A stretch of DNA of 64,000 bases from Pseudomonas sp. RIT-PI-AD (GTDB lineage Bacteria > Pseudomonadota > Gammaproteobacteria > Pseudomonadales > Pseudomonadaceae), in NCBI RefSeq assembly GCF_025642785.1, contig NZ_JANZKU010000012.1:79221-143220 (forward strand), written 5' to 3'. The notes below the pieces were generated by a model. That model saw only the letters and a list, made by a program, of their open reading frames with translations. It had not been told where the DNA came from and did not search any database. Each line of letters begins with the position of its first letter. The stretch's first letter is position 1. Positions 1 through 9,198 of the stretch are shown piece after piece. The position numbers and the translations under genes were made by a program.

Positions 1-508
1 CCACCGCCTCAGCGAACTGCGCCGGCGCACCCTGTTCCTCGCCCTGGGCGAAGTGGGCTATGCCGAGCGGGAAGCCGGCGAGCTGGCCGAGGGCGCGTTC
101 CAGGCAATGCTCGACGCACGTCACCGCATCACCTTCTTCAGCGATACCCTGCCGACCCTGGAACGGCTCGCCAGGCACTACATGCTAGGCGTGATCACCA
201 ACGGCAACGCGGACGTGCGCAGGCTCGGCCTCGCCGATCATTTCGCCTTCGCCCTGAGCGCGGAAGAACTGGGCATCGGCAAGCCCGATCCGCATCCGTT
301 CCGCGAGGCCCTGCGGCACGCGGGGGTCGACGCCCCCGAGGCGGTGCACGTGGGCGACCATCCCGGGGACGACATCCTCGGCGCGCAACAGGCCGGCCTG
401 CGCGCGATCTGGTTCAATCCCCTGGGCAAGCCCTGGGAGGCCGCGCATCGCGCCGACGCCGAGATCCGCGCCCTGGCGGAACTGCCGGAACTGCTGCGCG
501 CCTGGTGA
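1..508 (+). CDS. HAD-family phosphatase, 5' end outside the window
   Basis: The reading frame is open from base 2, so the N-terminal part with the nucleophile Asp motif lies left of the window. The visible part has the conserved HAD motifs: VITNGN (motif II), the Lys of GIGKPDP (motif III) and HVGDHPGDDILGA (motif IV, Mg2+-binding acidic residues). The overall pattern resembles YigB/YrfG-type enzymes, some of which dephosphorylate the riboflavin intermediate 5-amino-6-(5-phosphoribitylamino)uracil. Substrate assignment from sequence alone is inference. A bidirectional terminator follows and separates it from the convergent sutA. Confidence 0.85.
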   Translation, partial: HRLSELRRRTLFLALGEVGYAEREAGELAEGAFQAMLDARHRITFFSDTLPTLERLARHYMLGVITNGNADVRRLGLADHFAFALSAEELGIGKPDPHPFREALRHAGVDAPEAVHVGDHPGDDILGAQQAGLRAIWFNPLGKPWEAAHRADAEIRALAELPELLRAW

Positions 509-529
509 CGCCGCTCGCGCCAGCGGCAT

Positions 530-556
530 GAAAAAGCCCGCCGAAAGGCGGGCTTT
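530..556. terminator. bidirectional terminator between HAD gene and sutA
   Basis: A GC-rich stem AAGCCCGCC / GGCGGGCTT with a short GAAA-type loop is flanked by an A-run on the left and a T-run on the right, so it can stop transcripts from both convergent genes. Confidence 0.8.
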
Positions 557-574
557 TCAAGCGATGGGGCGCGC

Positions 575-907
575 TCAGATGGGACGACTGCCGTACTTGC
601 TGTCCGGCTTCTTCGGCGGGTCGGCGACCACGTTGGGCTCGACTTCCTGCACCTTGCCGCCACGGGAGAGGAATTCCTCCATCGCCCGGGCCAGCGCGTC
701 GCGCTCCTTCTGCTTGGCTTCGATGCTCGGCAGCTCCTCGGCGTCTACCGCGGCCTTGGCTTTCTTGCCCTTGCTCGCGGTGCGCTCGCCCTCGCCGGCC
801 TCGCCATCGTCCTCGCCGTCGCTGGTGTCGTCGGCGGCGGCCAGCTCTTCGCCGTCCTCTTCCTCAGCCGTATCCAGATCGTCCTGTTCCAGTTCTTCGT
901 CACTCAT
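575..907 (-). CDS. sutA: SutA, RNA polymerase-binding regulator of slow growth
   Basis: The 110-residue protein has a very acidic, low-complexity N-terminal half (runs of E and D), a central alpha-helical segment around EAKQKERDALARAMEEFLSRGG and a conserved C-terminal tail with VVADPPKKPDSKYGSRP. This composition and the tail are diagnostic of SutA, described in P. aeruginosa as a small protein that binds RNA polymerase and raises expression of ribosomal and maintenance genes in slow growth. It shares a terminator with the convergent HAD gene. The neighbouring yjbQ is also leftward. Confidence 0.9.
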   Translation of the reverse strand: MSDEELEQDDLDTAEEEDGEELAAADDTSDGEDDGEAGEGERTASKGKKAKAAVDAEELPSIEAKQKERDALARAMEEFLSRGGKVQEVEPNVVADPPKKPDSKYGSRPI

Positions 908-982
908 TGTTCTACCTCATCGCTTTACCAAAGCAGGTTATTTATAGCCCAGCCGCGCCGGCTTTCTACGCGACCGGGAGAA

Positions 983-1408
983 TCAGAAAGGCTCGCCGTG
1001 CAGGGTGGCGAGGACCCGGCGCGCGCCGCCCTGGTCGCGGTGCTCGCCCAGGTAGACGCCCTGCCAGGTGCCCAGCGCCAACTGGCCCTGGGTTATCGGC
1101 AGGCTCAGCTGGCAGCCCAGCAGGCTGGCCTTGAAATGCGCGGGCAGGTCGTCCGGCCCCTCGTAATCGTGTTCGTAGCCGCCCTCGCCCTGGGGCACCA
1201 GGCGCTCGAAGAACCGCTCGAAATCACGGCGGACGGCCGCATCGGCGTTCTCGTTGACGGTCAGCGAGGCGGATGTGTGCTGCAGCCACAGATGCAACAG
1301 ACCGGTGCGGTATTCGCGCAGTTCCGGCAACTCGGCGAGCACCTCGTCGGTGATCAGGTGAAATCCGCGCGGGCGGGCCCGCAGGGTAATCGAACGCTGT
1401 CGCCACAT
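983..1408 (-). CDS. YjbQ family protein (UPF0047)
   Basis: The 141-residue protein starts at the ATG at 1408, preceded by GGAGG six bases upstream; an in-frame ATG 36 bases further up has no ribosome site. Family motifs are visible: [19 protein letters not shown] near the middle and the C-terminal [20 protein letters not shown]. Members have weak thiamine-phosphate synthase activity in vitro, and their cellular role is not settled. It lies between sutA and amtB on the same strand. Confidence 0.88.
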   Translation of the reverse strand: MWRQRSITLRARPRGFHLITDEVLAELPELREYRTGLLHLWLQHTSASLTVNENADAAVRRDFERFFERLVPQGEGGYEHDYEGPDDLPAHFKASLLGCQLSLPITQGQLALGTWQGVYLGEHRDQGGARRVLATLHGEPF

Positions 1409-1518
1409 GATCGCCTCCGGCCTCGATTCCATGTCGGCGCGCATTCTAGCGCGGCGACGGAAAAAGCAAAGAGCGCTGGCGCACGCGGGCGGTTTTCCGG
1501 GGGCGAATGCCGGACAAC

Positions 1519-1546
1519 GAAAAACGCCCGGGGAATCCCGGGCGTT
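1519..1546 (-). terminator. terminator of amtB
   Basis: A perfect hairpin with arms ACGCCCGGG and CCCGGGCGT is followed, on the minus strand, by five T residues (five A on the plus strand at 1520-1524). It lies just after the amtB stop codon. Confidence 0.8.
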
Positions 1547-1564
1547 CCGTCGTGGGTCGAGGGG

Positions 1565-2890
1565 TTACAGGTTGTAGCCGCGCTCGTTGTGCAGCGCGAG
1601 GTCTAGGCCCACGGTCTCTTCCTCGTCGTTGACCCGCAGGCCCATCACCAGGTCGAGCACCTTGAGGATCACGAAGGTGACGATGGCGGTGTAGATCACC
1701 GTGAAGGCCACCCCTTTGAACTGGATGAACACCTGGGCCGCGATGTCCTCGACGGTGCCGAAGCCACCCAGGGCCGGCGCGGCGAACACGCCGGTGAGCA
1801 AGGCGCCGATGATGCCGCCGATGCCATGCACGCCGAAGGCGTCCAGGGAATCGTCGTAGCCCAGCTTGCGCTTCAGGCTGGTGGCGCAGAAGAAGCACAG
1901 GACCCCGGCGACCAAGCCGATCACCAGCGAACCCATGGGGCCGACGGTACCGGCGGCCGGGGTGATGGCCACCAGGCCGGCGACCACGCCGGACGCGATG
2001 CCCAGGGCGCTGGGTTTACCGTGGGTGACCCACTCGGCGAACATCCAGCCCAGGGCCGCCGCGGCGGTGGCGATCTGGGTGACCAGCATGGCCATGCCGG
2101 CGGTGCCGTTGGCGGCGGCGGCGGAGCCGGCGTTGAAGCCGAACCAGCCGACCCACAGCATGGCGGCGCCCACCAGGGTGTAGCCGAGGTTGTGCGGCGC
2201 CATCGGCGTGGTCGGGTAGCCCTTGCGCTTGCCCAGCACCAGGCAGGCGATCAGCCCGGCGACGCCGGCGTTGATGTGCACCACGGTGCCGCCGGCGAAG
2301 TCCAGCACGCCCCAGTCCCACAGCAGGCCGCCGTCGCCGCTCCAGACCATGTGCGCGATGGGCGCATAGACCAGGGTGAACCACAGGCCGATGAACACCA
2401 GCATCGCGGAGAACTTCATCCGCTCGGCGAAGGCACCGGCGATCAACGCGGGGGTGATGATGGCGAAGGTCATCTGGAAGGTGATGAACACGCTTTCCGG
2501 GAACAGCGCCGCGGCGGACGTCAGCCCATCATGGCTGAGGCCAGCGAGGAAGGCCTTGGAAAAACCGCCGACGAAGGAATTGAGGTTGACGACACCCTTC
2601 TCCATGCCGGTGACGTCGAACGCCATGCTGTAGCCATAGATCACCCACAGCAGGCTGATCAGGCCGGTGATGGCGAAGCATTGCATCATCACCGAGAGGA
2701 TGTTCTTCGAGCGCACCATGCCGCCGTAGAACAGCGCCAGGCCGGGAATGGTCATGAACAGCACCAGCGCCGTGGACGTGAGCATCCACGCGGTGTCGCC
2801 GGAGTTGAGGGCGGCCTCGTCAGCCATGGCCAGGCCAGGGGTAACGAGGGACAAAAGGGCGCCTAGCCCTGCGAATTTACGCAGAGTCAT
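1565..2890 (-). CDS. amtB: AmtB ammonium transporter
   Basis: The 441-residue protein has a cleavable-looking signal sequence (to about residue 23, ending AMA-DEA) and about eleven hydrophobic segments. Amt signatures are present, including the periplasmic ammonium-site region and the twin-His region DAFGVHGIGGIIGALLTG. It forms a trimeric ammonia channel in the inner membrane and is gated by the PII protein GlnK, whose gene is immediately upstream, 43 bases away. A strong AGGAG precedes the start. Expression is expected to follow the NtrC/sigma-54 system with glnK. Confidence 0.95.
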   Translation of the reverse strand: MTLRKFAGLGALLSLVTPGLAMADEAALNSGDTAWMLTSTALVLFMTIPGLALFYGGMVRSKNILSVMMQCFAITGLISLLWVIYGYSMAFDVTGMEKGVVNLNSFVGGFSKAFLAGLSHDGLTSAAALFPESVFITFQMTFAIITPALIAGAFAERMKFSAMLVFIGLWFTLVYAPIAHMVWSGDGGLLWDWGVLDFAGGTVVHINAGVAGLIACLVLGKRKGYPTTPMAPHNLGYTLVGAAMLWVGWFGFNAGSAAAANGTAGMAMLVTQIATAAAALGWMFAEWVTHGKPSALGIASGVVAGLVAITPAAGTVGPMGSLVIGLVAGVLCFFCATSLKRKLGYDDSLDAFGVHGIGGIIGALLTGVFAAPALGGFGTVEDIAAQVFIQFKGVAFTVIYTAIVTFVILKVLDLVMGLRVNDEEETVGLDLALHNERGYNL

Positions 2891-2933
2891 GTTTTTTCTC
2901 CTGGGGCTTCTGGGGCTTGGGGGTGTCGGTGGC

Positions 2934-3329
<396 letters not shown>

Positions 3330-3678
3330 CTAAGCGCAGTGTCTGGCTTTTGTAATGCGCCGGCCGCCCTCGCTCGGTCACGACGCCAACCAACCGCTCG
3401 CGGCGAGACGACTCCCCGCCTCGCCCGCCGCACCGGAACCGCATCGGTGCAGACTTCATTCGGTCCTTAGCAGAAAGCTTGCCAGCTCACGCAAAGGCTC
3501 GGGTTTGAGCGGTCCGAAGGCATCGGCCGGCGGCGAGCGGCGAGCGATGCCGCGGTCGCTCGCCCAACTATGGTGCGAAACCCCCACCGCGGCGGCTCGA
3601 AAAGCGTGCACCGGTCGGTGAATCGCCTGGCTCCGACCCCATGGTAGACTGCCGCCTCCCCGACTCCGGATACCGCCC

Positions 3679-3954
3679 ATGCTGCCGCCCAAAGCCCTGC
3701 TCGACGCCCTGTCCAAAAACGCCTCGCGCCTGTTCGAGGGCGATCGCCCGCTGCCCCGCGAAGAGTTTCAGACCCAGTTCAAGGCGCTGTTGCAGAGCGC
3801 CTTCGGCAAGCTGGACCTGGTCAGCCGCGAGGAATTCGACAGCCAGATGGCCGTGCTGGCGCGCACCCGCGCCCGTCTCGAAGCCCTGGAAGCCAAGGTC
3901 GCCGAGCTGGAAGGCGCCACCCCGCAGCAAGCGGTGTCCGTCGATCCCACCTGA
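3679..3954 (+). CDS. ubiK: UbiK, ubiquinone biosynthesis accessory factor (YqiC/BMFP family)
   Basis: The 91-residue protein has an N-terminal amphipathic segment (MLPPKALLDALSKNASRLF) and a C-terminal coiled coil (MAVLARTRARLEALEAKVAELEG), the family architecture. UbiK trimers assist the soluble Ubi complex in aerobic coenzyme Q synthesis through contact with UbiJ. The gene stands alone between glnK and the LasA-like protease gene; its ribosome site is weak. Confidence 0.85.
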   Translation: MLPPKALLDALSKNASRLFEGDRPLPREEFQTQFKALLQSAFGKLDLVSREEFDSQMAVLARTRARLEALEAKVAELEGATPQQAVSVDPT

Positions 3955-4189
3955 TCGCCGCGCCGGCGAAGCCTTCGCCACGAGCCGCCGACGTTCGGGC
4001 ATACCATTCGCACGGTGTTACTGGCACTTTCGTACCATATCGCTAGACTCCTTCGGGCTGTCAGGGAAGACAGCCATGCACGGGCCGATGCCTGCCCCTC
4101 TCCTTCCTCCCTGATCGCTTACCCGAGCACGCCGGCTGTCCTGCCGCGGCAGAGCGACTGCTTGCCCGTCATTCAGCAAGGAGTTTGCG

Positions 4190-5602
4190 ATGAGAAACTT
4201 CCATGGAGCCCTACTGTTCACCGCTTGCGCGCTGGTCGCCGTCGATATCCAGGCGGCTCCCCCGGTCAAGCCTGAAGCCGCCCTGCTGTATTCCTACCAG
4301 GAAATGCAGACCTTCGACCTGGCCGCCTACCTGCGCGAGCATGCCCCCGCGCTATTGCCGCAAGCCGAGGTGATCAGCCACTGGGCGGGTTACAGCAGCA
4401 TCAGTCCGAAGGTCCTGCTGACCCTGATCGAGATGCACAGCGCGGCCCTCAGCAAGCCGACCGCCTACGCCCTGGCGCACCCCTTCGGGCCGTTGTCCAC
4501 CGGCAAGGACTTTTCCGCCCAGGTGGAAGAGATCGCTTTGCGGCTGGCCCGCGACTACTACCAGCGCCTCGACGCTCGAACACTCGCACCCTCCAGCCAC
4601 GCCCTCGCCGGGCTGCTGCCCGCCGCCACCGGCGAGGCCGACTTCGCCGCCACCTACGGCCGCCTGTTCGGCCAGCGGCCGCCGACCCAGGATGCCAAAC
4701 AGCGCGCCCAGTACTACGCGGCCGAGGTGCCCCCGGCGAACCTGCTGCAACTGCCCTTCCCGGTCGGCCAATCCTGGGGATTCGGCGGCAGCCACACCAA
4801 CACCGGCAGCGGCAACTTCCCGCTGTCCTCCCTGGATTTCCACGACGGCGGCTACTGGGGGTCGGATACCTCGAACAAATGGGTGGTCGCGGCCGCCGAG
4901 GGGCGCGCGATCAGGCATTCGTCCTGCTCGGTGGAGGTGGTGCACAACGGCGGCTGGTCGACCACCTACTATCACCTGGACAACGTGCAGATCCAGACCA
5001 ACCAGATCGTGCGCAAGAACCAGCGGCTGGCCAACTACGCGGGCAACATCAACCAGGCGCTGTGCAACGGCGGGCACTCCACCGGTCCGCACCAGCACTT
5101 CAGCCTGAAGCGCAACGGCGCCTTCCAGCACCTGAATGGCGTGCAGTTGTCTGGCTACCGGATACACACCGGCCGCGACAGCTACGACACCGACTGCAGC
5201 TATTTCTGGCTCGACCGCAACGGCCAGCGCTACTGCGTCGGCTATCGCCTGCAGAACCCGGGAACGCCCGTGGGGCGCGGCCAGGCGCGGGAAGTCGAGG
5301 CGAACGAAGCGCCGGGGCAGCGGGCGCAGGTCACCAGCGACTACCGCAGCGCGGCGCCCATTGGCGCGACCAACCTGTACATGGGCTTTTCCAGCCGTGA
5401 CGACGCGCCGCCCTACTCGCTGTCCGCGTCCCGTTCCAGCCTCGACGACTGGGGCTGCCGGCCGTTCGATGCGGCGCACCGGGAGCTGTGCCGCTTCACC
5501 CGGCCGGCGACGGGCGCGCCGCTGGTGATGCTGGACGAGGAAACCGAAGCGCCGCTGCCGGGCCTGCTGGAACTCGCGGATTCGCAGCGAGTGGTGTTCT
5601 GA
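4190..5602 (+). CDS. LasA-like M23 zinc endopeptidase (staphylolysin family), secreted
   Basis: The 470-residue preproprotein starts 6 bases after AAGGAG and has a signal peptide ending near QAA-PPV. A propeptide follows to about residue 180. The M23A catalytic domain contains H202 and D216, H262 (in YYHLDN) and the H301-Q-H303 motif, matching zinc and catalytic residues of LasA. LasA cleaves glycyl bonds in staphylococcal cross-bridges and elastin. Here about 90-100 residues follow the M23 core (from around VGRGQAREVE), including a Cys pair (WGCRPF, ELCRFT), so the protein is longer than the 418-residue P. aeruginosa LasA. The gene sits between ubiK and yifB. Confidence 0.88.
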   Translation: MRNFHGALLFTACALVAVDIQAAPPVKPEAALLYSYQEMQTFDLAAYLREHAPALLPQAEVISHWAGYSSISPKVLLTLIEMHSAALSKPTAYALAHPFGPLSTGKDFSAQVEEIALRLARDYYQRLDARTLAPSSHALAGLLPAATGEADFAATYGRLFGQRPPTQDAKQRAQYYAAEVPPANLLQLPFPVGQSWGFGGSHTNTGSGNFPLSSLDFHDGGYWGSDTSNKWVVAAAEGRAIRHSSCSVEVVHNGGWSTTYYHLDNVQIQTNQIVRKNQRLANYAGNINQALCNGGHSTGPHQHFSLKRNGAFQHLNGVQLSGYRIHTGRDSYDTDCSYFWLDRNGQRYCVGYRLQNPGTPVGRGQAREVEANEAPGQRAQVTSDYRSAAPIGATNLYMGFSSRDDAPPYSLSASRSSLDDWGCRPFDAAHRELCRFTRPATGAPLVMLDEETEAPLPGLLELADSQRVVF

Positions 5603-5611
5603 CCCTAACGT

Positions 5612-5637
5612 CCGGCCGAAGGGACGCCTTCGGCCGG
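5612..5637 (+). terminator. hairpin after the LasA-like gene
   Basis: Perfect 11-base arms CCGGCCGAAGG / CCTTCGGCCGG enclose a 4-base loop ten bases after the stop codon. There is no clear T-run, so termination may be only partial. Confidence 0.55.
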
Positions 5638-5781
5638 TCTCGCCTTTCGAAGCGTCCCCGCGCACCACCCGGGCCGGCACGAGCCGTTGGCCCGGCGCTG
5701 GACGTCACCCGCCGCCGCTCCTAGACTGCCCCGCGCAACGCCACACGACTCGGCCCCGCGCCGCACGATCAAGGAGCGATC

Positions 5782-7278
5782 ATGTCACTGGCCATCGTCC
5801 ACAGTCGCGCCCAAGTGGGCGTCGAAGCACCTGCTGTCACCGTCGAAGCGCATCTGGCCAACGGCCTGCCGTCCCTGGCCCTGGTCGGGCTGCCGGAAAC
5901 CGCGGTCAAGGAAAGCAAGGACCGCGTGCGCAGCGCCATCCTCAACTCGGGTTTCGACTTCCCGCCCCGCCGCATCACCCTCAACCTCGCCCCGGCTGAT
6001 TTGCCGAAGGACGGCGGGCGCTTCGACCTGGCCATCGCCCTGGGTGTGCTCGCCGCCAGCGGCCAGGTCCCCGCGGATGCACTGGACGGCGTCGAATGCC
6101 TTGGCGAACTGGCCCTGTCCGGGAGCCTGCGACCGGTGCAGGGCGTGTTGCCGGCGGCGTTGGCGGCTCGCGCGGCGGGCCGGGCGCTGGTGGTGCCCCG
6201 AGCGAATGCCGAGGAAGCCTGCCTGGCCAGCGGCCTGCGCGTCCTGGCCATCGAACACCTGCTGGAGCTGGCCGCCCACTTCAGCGGCCAGACCCCGTTG
6301 GCGCCTTATCAGGCCCAAGGCCTGCTGCGGCGCCTGCGGCCCTACCCGGACCTCGCCGACGTACAGGGCCAGCACGCCGCCAAGCGCGCGCTGCTGGTGG
6401 CCGCCGCCGGCGCGCACAACCTGCTGTTCTCGGGTCCGCCCGGCACCGGCAAGACCCTGTTGGCCAGCCGCCTGCCGGGCCTGCTGCCGCCGCTGGACGA
6501 AGGCGAGGCCCTGGAAGTGGCGGCGATCCATTCGGTGGCCAGCCACGCGCCGCTGGACGCCTGGCCGCAACGCCCGTTCCGCCAGCCCCACCACAGCGCG
6601 TCGGGGCCGGCATTGGTGGGCGGCGGCAGTCGGCCGAAACCCGGGGAAATCACCCTGGCCCACCGCGGTGTGCTGTTCCTTGATGAACTGCCGGAGTTCG
6701 ATCGCAAGGTGCTGGAGGTGTTGCGCGAGCCCTTGGAGAGCGGCGAGATCGTCATCGCCCGGGCCCACGACAAGGTGCGCTTCCCGGCCCGCTTCCAACT
6801 GGTCGCGGCGATGAACCCCTGCCCCTGCGGCTACCTGGGCGATCCCAGCGGGCGCTGCCGATGTACGCCGGACCAGATCCAGCGTTATCGCGCCAAGCTG
6901 TCCGGGCCCCTGCTCGACCGCATCGACCTGCACCTGCGGGTGGCGCGGGAGGCGACGGCGTTGCAGGTCGAACCCTTGGCGGGATCGAACAGCGCCGAGG
7001 GCGCCGCCCAGGTCGCGGCGGCCCGGCAACGGCAACTCGGCCGCCAGGGCCGGGCGAATGCCTTTCTCGATCTCGAAGGGTTGCGTCGCCATTGCGCGTT
7101 GAACGACACGGATCGCCACTGGCTGGAAAATGCCTGCGAGCGCCTCGGCCTGTCGTTGCGGGCGGCCCATCGGGTCCTGAAGGTGGCGCGGACCCTGGCC
7201 GATCTCGAAGCGTGCGAACGGATCGCCAGGAGCCATCTGGCCGAGGCCCTGCAATACCGCCCGAGCGGGCAGACCTGA
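5782..7278 (+). CDS. comM: YifB/ComM Mg-chelatase-like AAA+ ATPase
   Basis: The 498-residue protein has an N-terminal Lon-protease-like fold (residues about 1-165, typical GLPSLALVGLP and LNLAPADLPKDG), then an AAA+ domain with Walker A GPPGTGKT at 218-225 and Walker B GVLFLDELPE, and a C-terminal Mg-chelatase subdomain with a zinc-like cluster NPCPCGYLGDP. In Vibrio and Acinetobacter, ComM is a hexameric helicase that helps branch migration during natural transformation; its role here is inferred. Strong AAGGAG at 5771. Its position near glnK and ubiK matches other pseudomonads. Confidence 0.9.
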   Translation: MSLAIVHSRAQVGVEAPAVTVEAHLANGLPSLALVGLPETAVKESKDRVRSAILNSGFDFPPRRITLNLAPADLPKDGGRFDLAIALGVLAASGQVPADALDGVECLGELALSGSLRPVQGVLPAALAARAAGRALVVPRANAEEACLASGLRVLAIEHLLELAAHFSGQTPLAPYQAQGLLRRLRPYPDLADVQGQHAAKRALLVAAAGAHNLLFSGPPGTGKTLLASRLPGLLPPLDEGEALEVAAIHSVASHAPLDAWPQRPFRQPHHSASGPALVGGGSRPKPGEITLAHRGVLFLDELPEFDRKVLEVLREPLESGEIVIARAHDKVRFPARFQLVAAMNPCPCGYLGDPSGRCRCTPDQIQRYRAKLSGPLLDRIDLHLRVAREATALQVEPLAGSNSAEGAAQVAAARQRQLGRQGRANAFLDLEGLRRHCALNDTDRHWLENACERLGLSLRAAHRVLKVARTLADLEACERIARSHLAEALQYRPSGQT

Positions 7279-7301
7279 CCGGCGGGGAAGCTCCCCGCCG
7301 G
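7279..7301. terminator. bidirectional hairpin between yifB and the metalloprotease
   Basis: Arms CCGGCGGGGA and TCCCCGCCGG pair perfectly around a 3-base loop. It lies between two convergent stop codons. No strong T-run is seen. Confidence 0.6.
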
Positions 7302-7314
7302 CGCGGTCCGGGGG

Positions 7315-9108
7315 TTACAGGCGGTCCACGCTGACGTCATCGACGAACAGCGATTGCGCCGGCTGGTCGCCCACCAGGATCAGTTCGACCCGCTTGAGGT
7401 TGCCGGCCGGGAGTTGGACCTGCGCCTGCAGGGGCACCCAGGTGTTGCCCGCGGTCTGGCGCAAGCCGAGGGACTGGTAAGTGCCCTGGCCGCGGGCATC
7501 CTCCACGTACAGGTAGCCGTACACCGAGCCCCTGACCCGGGCGTCGCGACCCAGCGCCAGGTTGGCGCTGACGCGGTAGGCCCGGCCACCCTCGACGTTG
7601 CCCAGCAGGCTGACGCTGGCGCCGCTGCCGGCCGCGCTGCGCCCATAGGCTTCGAGGGCGCCGCGACCGCTCCTGGCGAAGGCGCTGGCGCGCACGTAGC
7701 CGTAGAAACCGCTCCAGCCGGCGACCCCGCGCTCGAAATCGAAGGCGATCCGCGCCGGTGCCGGCGGCAACCCCGGCGCGGCGCCGGTCCACTCGCTGAG
7801 TTGCACCTCGTCCGCCAGCAGGCTGGCGCCGCTGTCGGTGACCGCCGCGACGTACAGCGCGCGGGTGCCCGCGGCCGGCTTGAAGGTGAAGCGCTTGTCG
7901 AAGCGGGTGAACTCGTTGCCGGTGATCGACAGGCTGATGGCCTGCTGGTTCTGGAAGTTCAGGCGCCCGTCGGCACCTTCCTCGAGGACGGCCAGCATCG
8001 CGTTCTCGCGCTGGCCCGGGGTCTTCAGCATCAGCTTGCCCTGCAGGCGATACTCGGCGCCGACGCGCAGCCCGCTCACCGGGGTCGCGAGGATGTCGAA
8101 CGAGCGCGCATCCATCTGTACCACATTGTCGCGGCAACCCTGGCCGACGTTCAGCAGGCTCAGCTCGGCGGCGCCGTAGAGGCTGCGCCAGCCTTCCAGG
8201 CCGCGGAACTCGGGATCGGCCAGCAGCCCTTTGAGCTCGGGCTTTTCGCACCAGGGCAGTTGCGGCGTCGGCGGCTGCGGGTTGCCCGGGTCGGGCTGCG
8301 CCACCTTGGTCGGCCGGTAGGCGGCGATCTGCACGGCCATCGCGTTCAAGGCGCGCACCGCGTCGGCCTTGCCGGCTTCGCCGCAGGCCTGGTTGGCGCA
8401 TTCGCCTTGTACCAGCGCCGGGTTGGAAAAGAACGGTGCCTGCACCGTCGCGCCATACACATGGGGGTAAGCCATGATGGTGCTGAACTTGCCGTAGACG
8501 CCGTAGCCACGGCTCCACTCGAAGGTGCCGCTGTGGCTGTTGCCGGTGCGGTAGTAGCCCTCGCTCTGATCCTGTTCGTAGGAGTGGCGCAGGCCCATGT
8601 TGTGTCCCGCCTCGTGGGCGAAGGTGTTCAGGCCGCAGTCGACGCCCACCAGGTTGAAGGCGACGTCCTTCGACCAGTCGTAGAACTGCCCGCTGTTCTT
8701 CGCGCCGCTGCCCATGTAGCCGATGCCGCAGGTGAGGAAACCGCCGCCGGCATCCGCCGACAGGTTGATCAGGCTGACCACGTCGGCGCCGTACTGCTCG
8801 CGCAGGCGCAGCACGCCGGCATCGCTCTTGAAGCGATCCAGGTTGGCCGAGGTGACGTCGGGGAGTTGCGCCCAGTCGAGCAACTGCTTGTGTACCAGGC
8901 GCATGCGCAGGTCGACGCCGCTCTTTTCGTAGGCGCGGTTGGCGAATTCGATATAGCTGGCGATGCGCGCGTCGATGTCGCGGCCATTGCGGTTGGCCAC
9001 GGCGTCCGGGGTGTAGAGCACCAGCACATCGACCGTCTGCGGCGCCGCCTGGGCGCCCAGCGCGGCGGCGAGTAGGGCCGGCGCGGCCAGCCATTGCATT
9101 CCTTTCAT
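7315..9108 (-). CDS. secreted metzincin metalloprotease (reprolysin/M72-like) lacking its own propeptide
   Basis: The 597-residue protein has a signal peptide (cleavage after QAA near residue 22) and goes straight into the catalytic domain with TVDVLVLYTPDA. The zinc motif is H165-E-A-G-H169-N-M-G-L-R-H175 with a Met-turn at about M212 (STIMAYPH), which defines a metzincin; the sequence resembles peptidyl-Asp metallopeptidases. After a Pro-rich linker near residue 270, two beta-rich regions (about 290-445 and 450-597) look like binding modules. AGGAG precedes the start. The gene just upstream encodes a propeptide-like protein, probably co-transcribed. Confidence 0.85.
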   Translation of the reverse strand: MKGMQWLAAPALLAAALGAQAAPQTVDVLVLYTPDAVANRNGRDIDARIASYIEFANRAYEKSGVDLRMRLVHKQLLDWAQLPDVTSANLDRFKSDAGVLRLREQYGADVVSLINLSADAGGGFLTCGIGYMGSGAKNSGQFYDWSKDVAFNLVGVDCGLNTFAHEAGHNMGLRHSYEQDQSEGYYRTGNSHSGTFEWSRGYGVYGKFSTIMAYPHVYGATVQAPFFSNPALVQGECANQACGEAGKADAVRALNAMAVQIAAYRPTKVAQPDPGNPQPPTPQLPWCEKPELKGLLADPEFRGLEGWRSLYGAAELSLLNVGQGCRDNVVQMDARSFDILATPVSGLRVGAEYRLQGKLMLKTPGQRENAMLAVLEEGADGRLNFQNQQAISLSITGNEFTRFDKRFTFKPAAGTRALYVAAVTDSGASLLADEVQLSEWTGAAPGLPPAPARIAFDFERGVAGWSGFYGYVRASAFARSGRGALEAYGRSAAGSGASVSLLGNVEGGRAYRVSANLALGRDARVRGSVYGYLYVEDARGQGTYQSLGLRQTAGNTWVPLQAQVQLPAGNLKRVELILVGDQPAQSLFVDDVSVDRL

Positions 9109-9198
9109 GGGTGTTCTCCTAAGGGTTTCGAGGGATTCGGCGGATTGGCGGCAAGGCGGGGCCCGCCACCACGCGGGTGGAGGCCCGGCCGGCGGGCG

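Noticed and set aside
3355..3621. Small gene between glnK and ubiK
   Set aside because: The frame has no ribosome site, low-complexity Arg/Pro/Ala composition and overlaps the glnK promoter region.
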